A stretch of DNA of 64,000 nucleotides from Apostichopus japonicus (taxonomy: Eukaryota; Echinodermata; Holothuroidea; Aspidochirotida; Stichopodidae): positions 19,789,054-19,853,053 of the forward strand of contig NC_092562.1 in the NCBI RefSeq assembly GCF_037975245.1, in the 5' to 3' direction. The notes under the pieces were generated by a model. It made no database searches and was not told the DNA's origin. It saw only the letters and a program-made list of their open reading frames with translations. Shown piece by piece: positions 53,711 through 64,000 of this stretch. Position numbers and translations under genes: made by a program. The stretch's first letter is position 1. Every line of letters begins with the position of its first letter.

Positions 53711-54727
53711 CATAGGCGTACGAGGCGGGGGGGGGGCAGGGGGCAGACTGCCCCCCCCCCCAAATTTCCAAAGGACAAGAAATTCGGGCAAAAGTCCTGA
53801 AAAATTCGGGCAGCCTAAGAGGAGAAAGATATATATAGCCTATATATAAATATGCAGTAGCTTGCCCGAATCTTTTTCATATTTTTGCCCGAAAATTCCG
53901 AAGAGAGCGTTTTGTGTTATTTGTTTTGTGACATTAATATTAATATAGGCCTAATGATTTTCTTTATTTAGCATCATGACGCCCGAATATTTCCGTGTAA
54001 CACCACCGTAGACGCAGCTCATCTGGGCTACCACGCTTTTTGCACTATCGACCAAAATTATTAACAGGGAACGCCGCTCACAATCGTGGTGACATGCATG
54101 CATGGAGATTAGCAGTCTCTGAAGTGAAAAAAACCGCAGTAAACATTTTTTCTAACTAGTCAACTGTATGCCTGGACATCCCCGACATGAGTGTATATAA
54201 GAAACATTTTCTTTTTCATGGATGGTGGGGGGGGGGGGAGTACCTACAAGCCTAAAAGTACAGGTTTATCATATTCTTTGTTATTTTTTATACTATTTTG
54301 TGAGACAAATTGCAGTCTCACCCGACACAGCGACATTTTCCCACCTACAATGTATGTTTTTCTGGAGGTAGCTGATACTGTGTTAACCTAGTAAATACGG
54401 TAACTAAATAGGAGCTTAAAAAATATATTGTCCTATTTTTCCCCTTCAAAGTGATTTTACAATTTTTGCTTCTTCTAATTTACCAAATTTTTCGGGAAGT
54501 GTAAATTTCTAAATGTGAGATTATTAAGTAAAGAATGTTTAGATGCAACTTGCAAGGCCTCAGAAGTGCCATTTCCGGCAATCTGAGAGGCATTTTTTGC
54601 CCAAAAATTTCTTGTACGCTACGCCCCAACGATGGTGGCGCTCCGCTTAGATAGTGTCAGGGAAACTTTCGGGCACAAAAGAGTCTGCCCCCCCCCCCCC
54701 AAACCGAAATGGTCCCGTACGCCTATG
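53711..54727. mobile_element. hAT-like non-autonomous element C (1017 bp)
   Basis: The ends CATAGGCGTACG/CGTACGCCTATG are perfect 12-base inverted repeats flanked by TATATGTC at 53703-53710 and 54728-54735. G-rich and C-rich runs lie just inside both ends. No transposase frame is recognised. The interior near 54548-54650 shares a core with element B. Confidence 0.9.
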
Positions 54728-54735
54728 TATATGTC

Positions 54736-55404
54736 CTACATGATATGACACGTCCGTGCCATATATTCGACAAATACAAAATTATATGGCCTCCTGTTAG
54801 AATTGAACCATAAATTTGAGAAAGGGAATTCAAAGTACGGCCTATATGAGCAAGTAGCGTTTACAAAATTGAACTATTTCTTCTGAGGATATCCAAACCC
54901 TACCGGTTTTCGGTCGCGTAGCTTACCCCACTTTCTTGTTACTACCAACGCCACGGGTAGTTATCATATGTCTTTATAAAAACTGCAGTATAGAGTTGAC
55001 TGCACCCCTCCCGCACTCTTGTTATGTGGGAGCCATGAGAAAATCCTCAGCATAGGCTTTCGATAAAACATTTGTAGGTCAAATACTGTACGTCCTGGTG
55101 CTTTTCGGTGAAGAAATTTCTTCTTATGGTACATTCATGGCGTGTACTACGTTAAATCACAGGTAACCTTGTCTTACACATTATGTTTTTCTGAGAATTC
55201 CCATATTATGCTCCTTGGATTCTCGGTGGAAAGTAAGTAACACAAATACATAGTGACCAACCCTGTTTGTAATCGTACAATTCCCCGCTGATACTATACT
55301 TGGCTTGTAGTGGTAACTGGACAACGTGACCTTTCACATGTGATTACTGTATATACTTCATATGCAATGCATGATAATAAAGTGCTTTGGCATTGAAATT
55401 CAAC
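54736..55404. other. Interval upstream of CARM1
   Basis: No coding exon is recognised here. It should hold the CARM1 promoter and 5' UTR, and possibly the promoter of the divergent HYR/CUB gene beyond the elements at 53.7 kb. No TATA box or other clear core signal can be assigned. Confidence 0.4.
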
Positions 55405-63785
<8,381 letters not shown>

Positions 63786-64000
63786 GTAAGTTATGACTTT
63801 AAATGTGCTAAAGCAAACTAGAGGATTAGAGAGAGAATCACTTTTCCTGCGAAAAGGGCCGTTTAATGTTTTCCGAGCCAGTAGCAGAACTATAATGGGC
63901 CAACTAGTTATGAGAAACAATACATCTTGAAGATGGTATCAAAAATATTTTGTTTAGGCCTCTATCGTAGCAGATTGTCCTGTGGACAACCATCAAGGCT

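Noticed and set aside
63950-64000. Ninth CARM1 coding exon at the right edge
   Set aside because: TAG acceptors are present, but no frame gives the expected continuation after RQPIV; the next exon probably lies outside the window.

Overview
The window looks like nuclear DNA of a marine invertebrate deuterostome, most likely an echinoderm. The grounds are spliced genes with GT-AG introns, AT-rich introns, many tandem repeats, deuterostome-type tRNA-derived SINEs, many small hAT-like elements, and secreted proteins built from FN3, HYR (hyalin repeat), CUB and EGF modules. The species cannot be fixed from the sequence alone.

Four protein genes can be assembled from exons with matching splice phases. 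(1) Minus strand, 24059 to beyond the left edge: a 21-exon portion of a secreted or receptor protein with a signal peptide and at least ten FN3 domains. Each domain is split over two exons and carries a conserved cysteine pair. (2) Minus strand, about 52.9-44.7 kb: a secreted protein with signal peptide, EGF, CUB, two HYR domains and a probable last EGF-like exon. Its first exon exists twice because of a 2.7 kb direct duplication. (3) Plus strand, 33818-40148: a complete nine-exon RPF1 gene (Brix-domain ribosome biogenesis factor). (4) Plus strand, 55405 to beyond the right edge: the first eight coding exons of CARM1 (PRMT4), with a GC-AG intron and an unusual cysteine in the SAM-binding motif I.

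RNA genes: four identical tRNA-Leu(AAG) genes lie in a roughly 0.6-0.7 kb tandem array inside one FN3-gene intron, on the strand opposite to that gene. A U2 snRNA-like 5' fragment, followed by a weak U1-like stretch, lies at the left edge. A tRNA-like SINE head lies near 21.45 kb.

Repeats: large minisatellites lie at 1.5-2.0, 6.0-6.2, 6.3-6.9 and 40.7-41.06 kb. There is a (CGGG)n tract at 19.27 kb and several (TA)n tracts. A palindrome-rich foldback element lies at 28.3-29.0 kb. Three hAT-like non-autonomous elements have exact 8-bp target-site duplications (23.58, 51.23 and 53.71 kb) and one older one lies at 41.4 kb. SINEs, tandem duplications and a dispersed inverted-repeat element (2.7 and 49.0 kb) are also present. 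The long stretch 24.1-33.8 kb holds no gene I can support. No retrovirus or other virus-derived copy was recognised.

The genes do not form a pathway. RPF1 and CARM1 are housekeeping genes. The two minus-strand genes are lineage-specific extracellular or receptor proteins, and they are the most likely places for undescribed biology.
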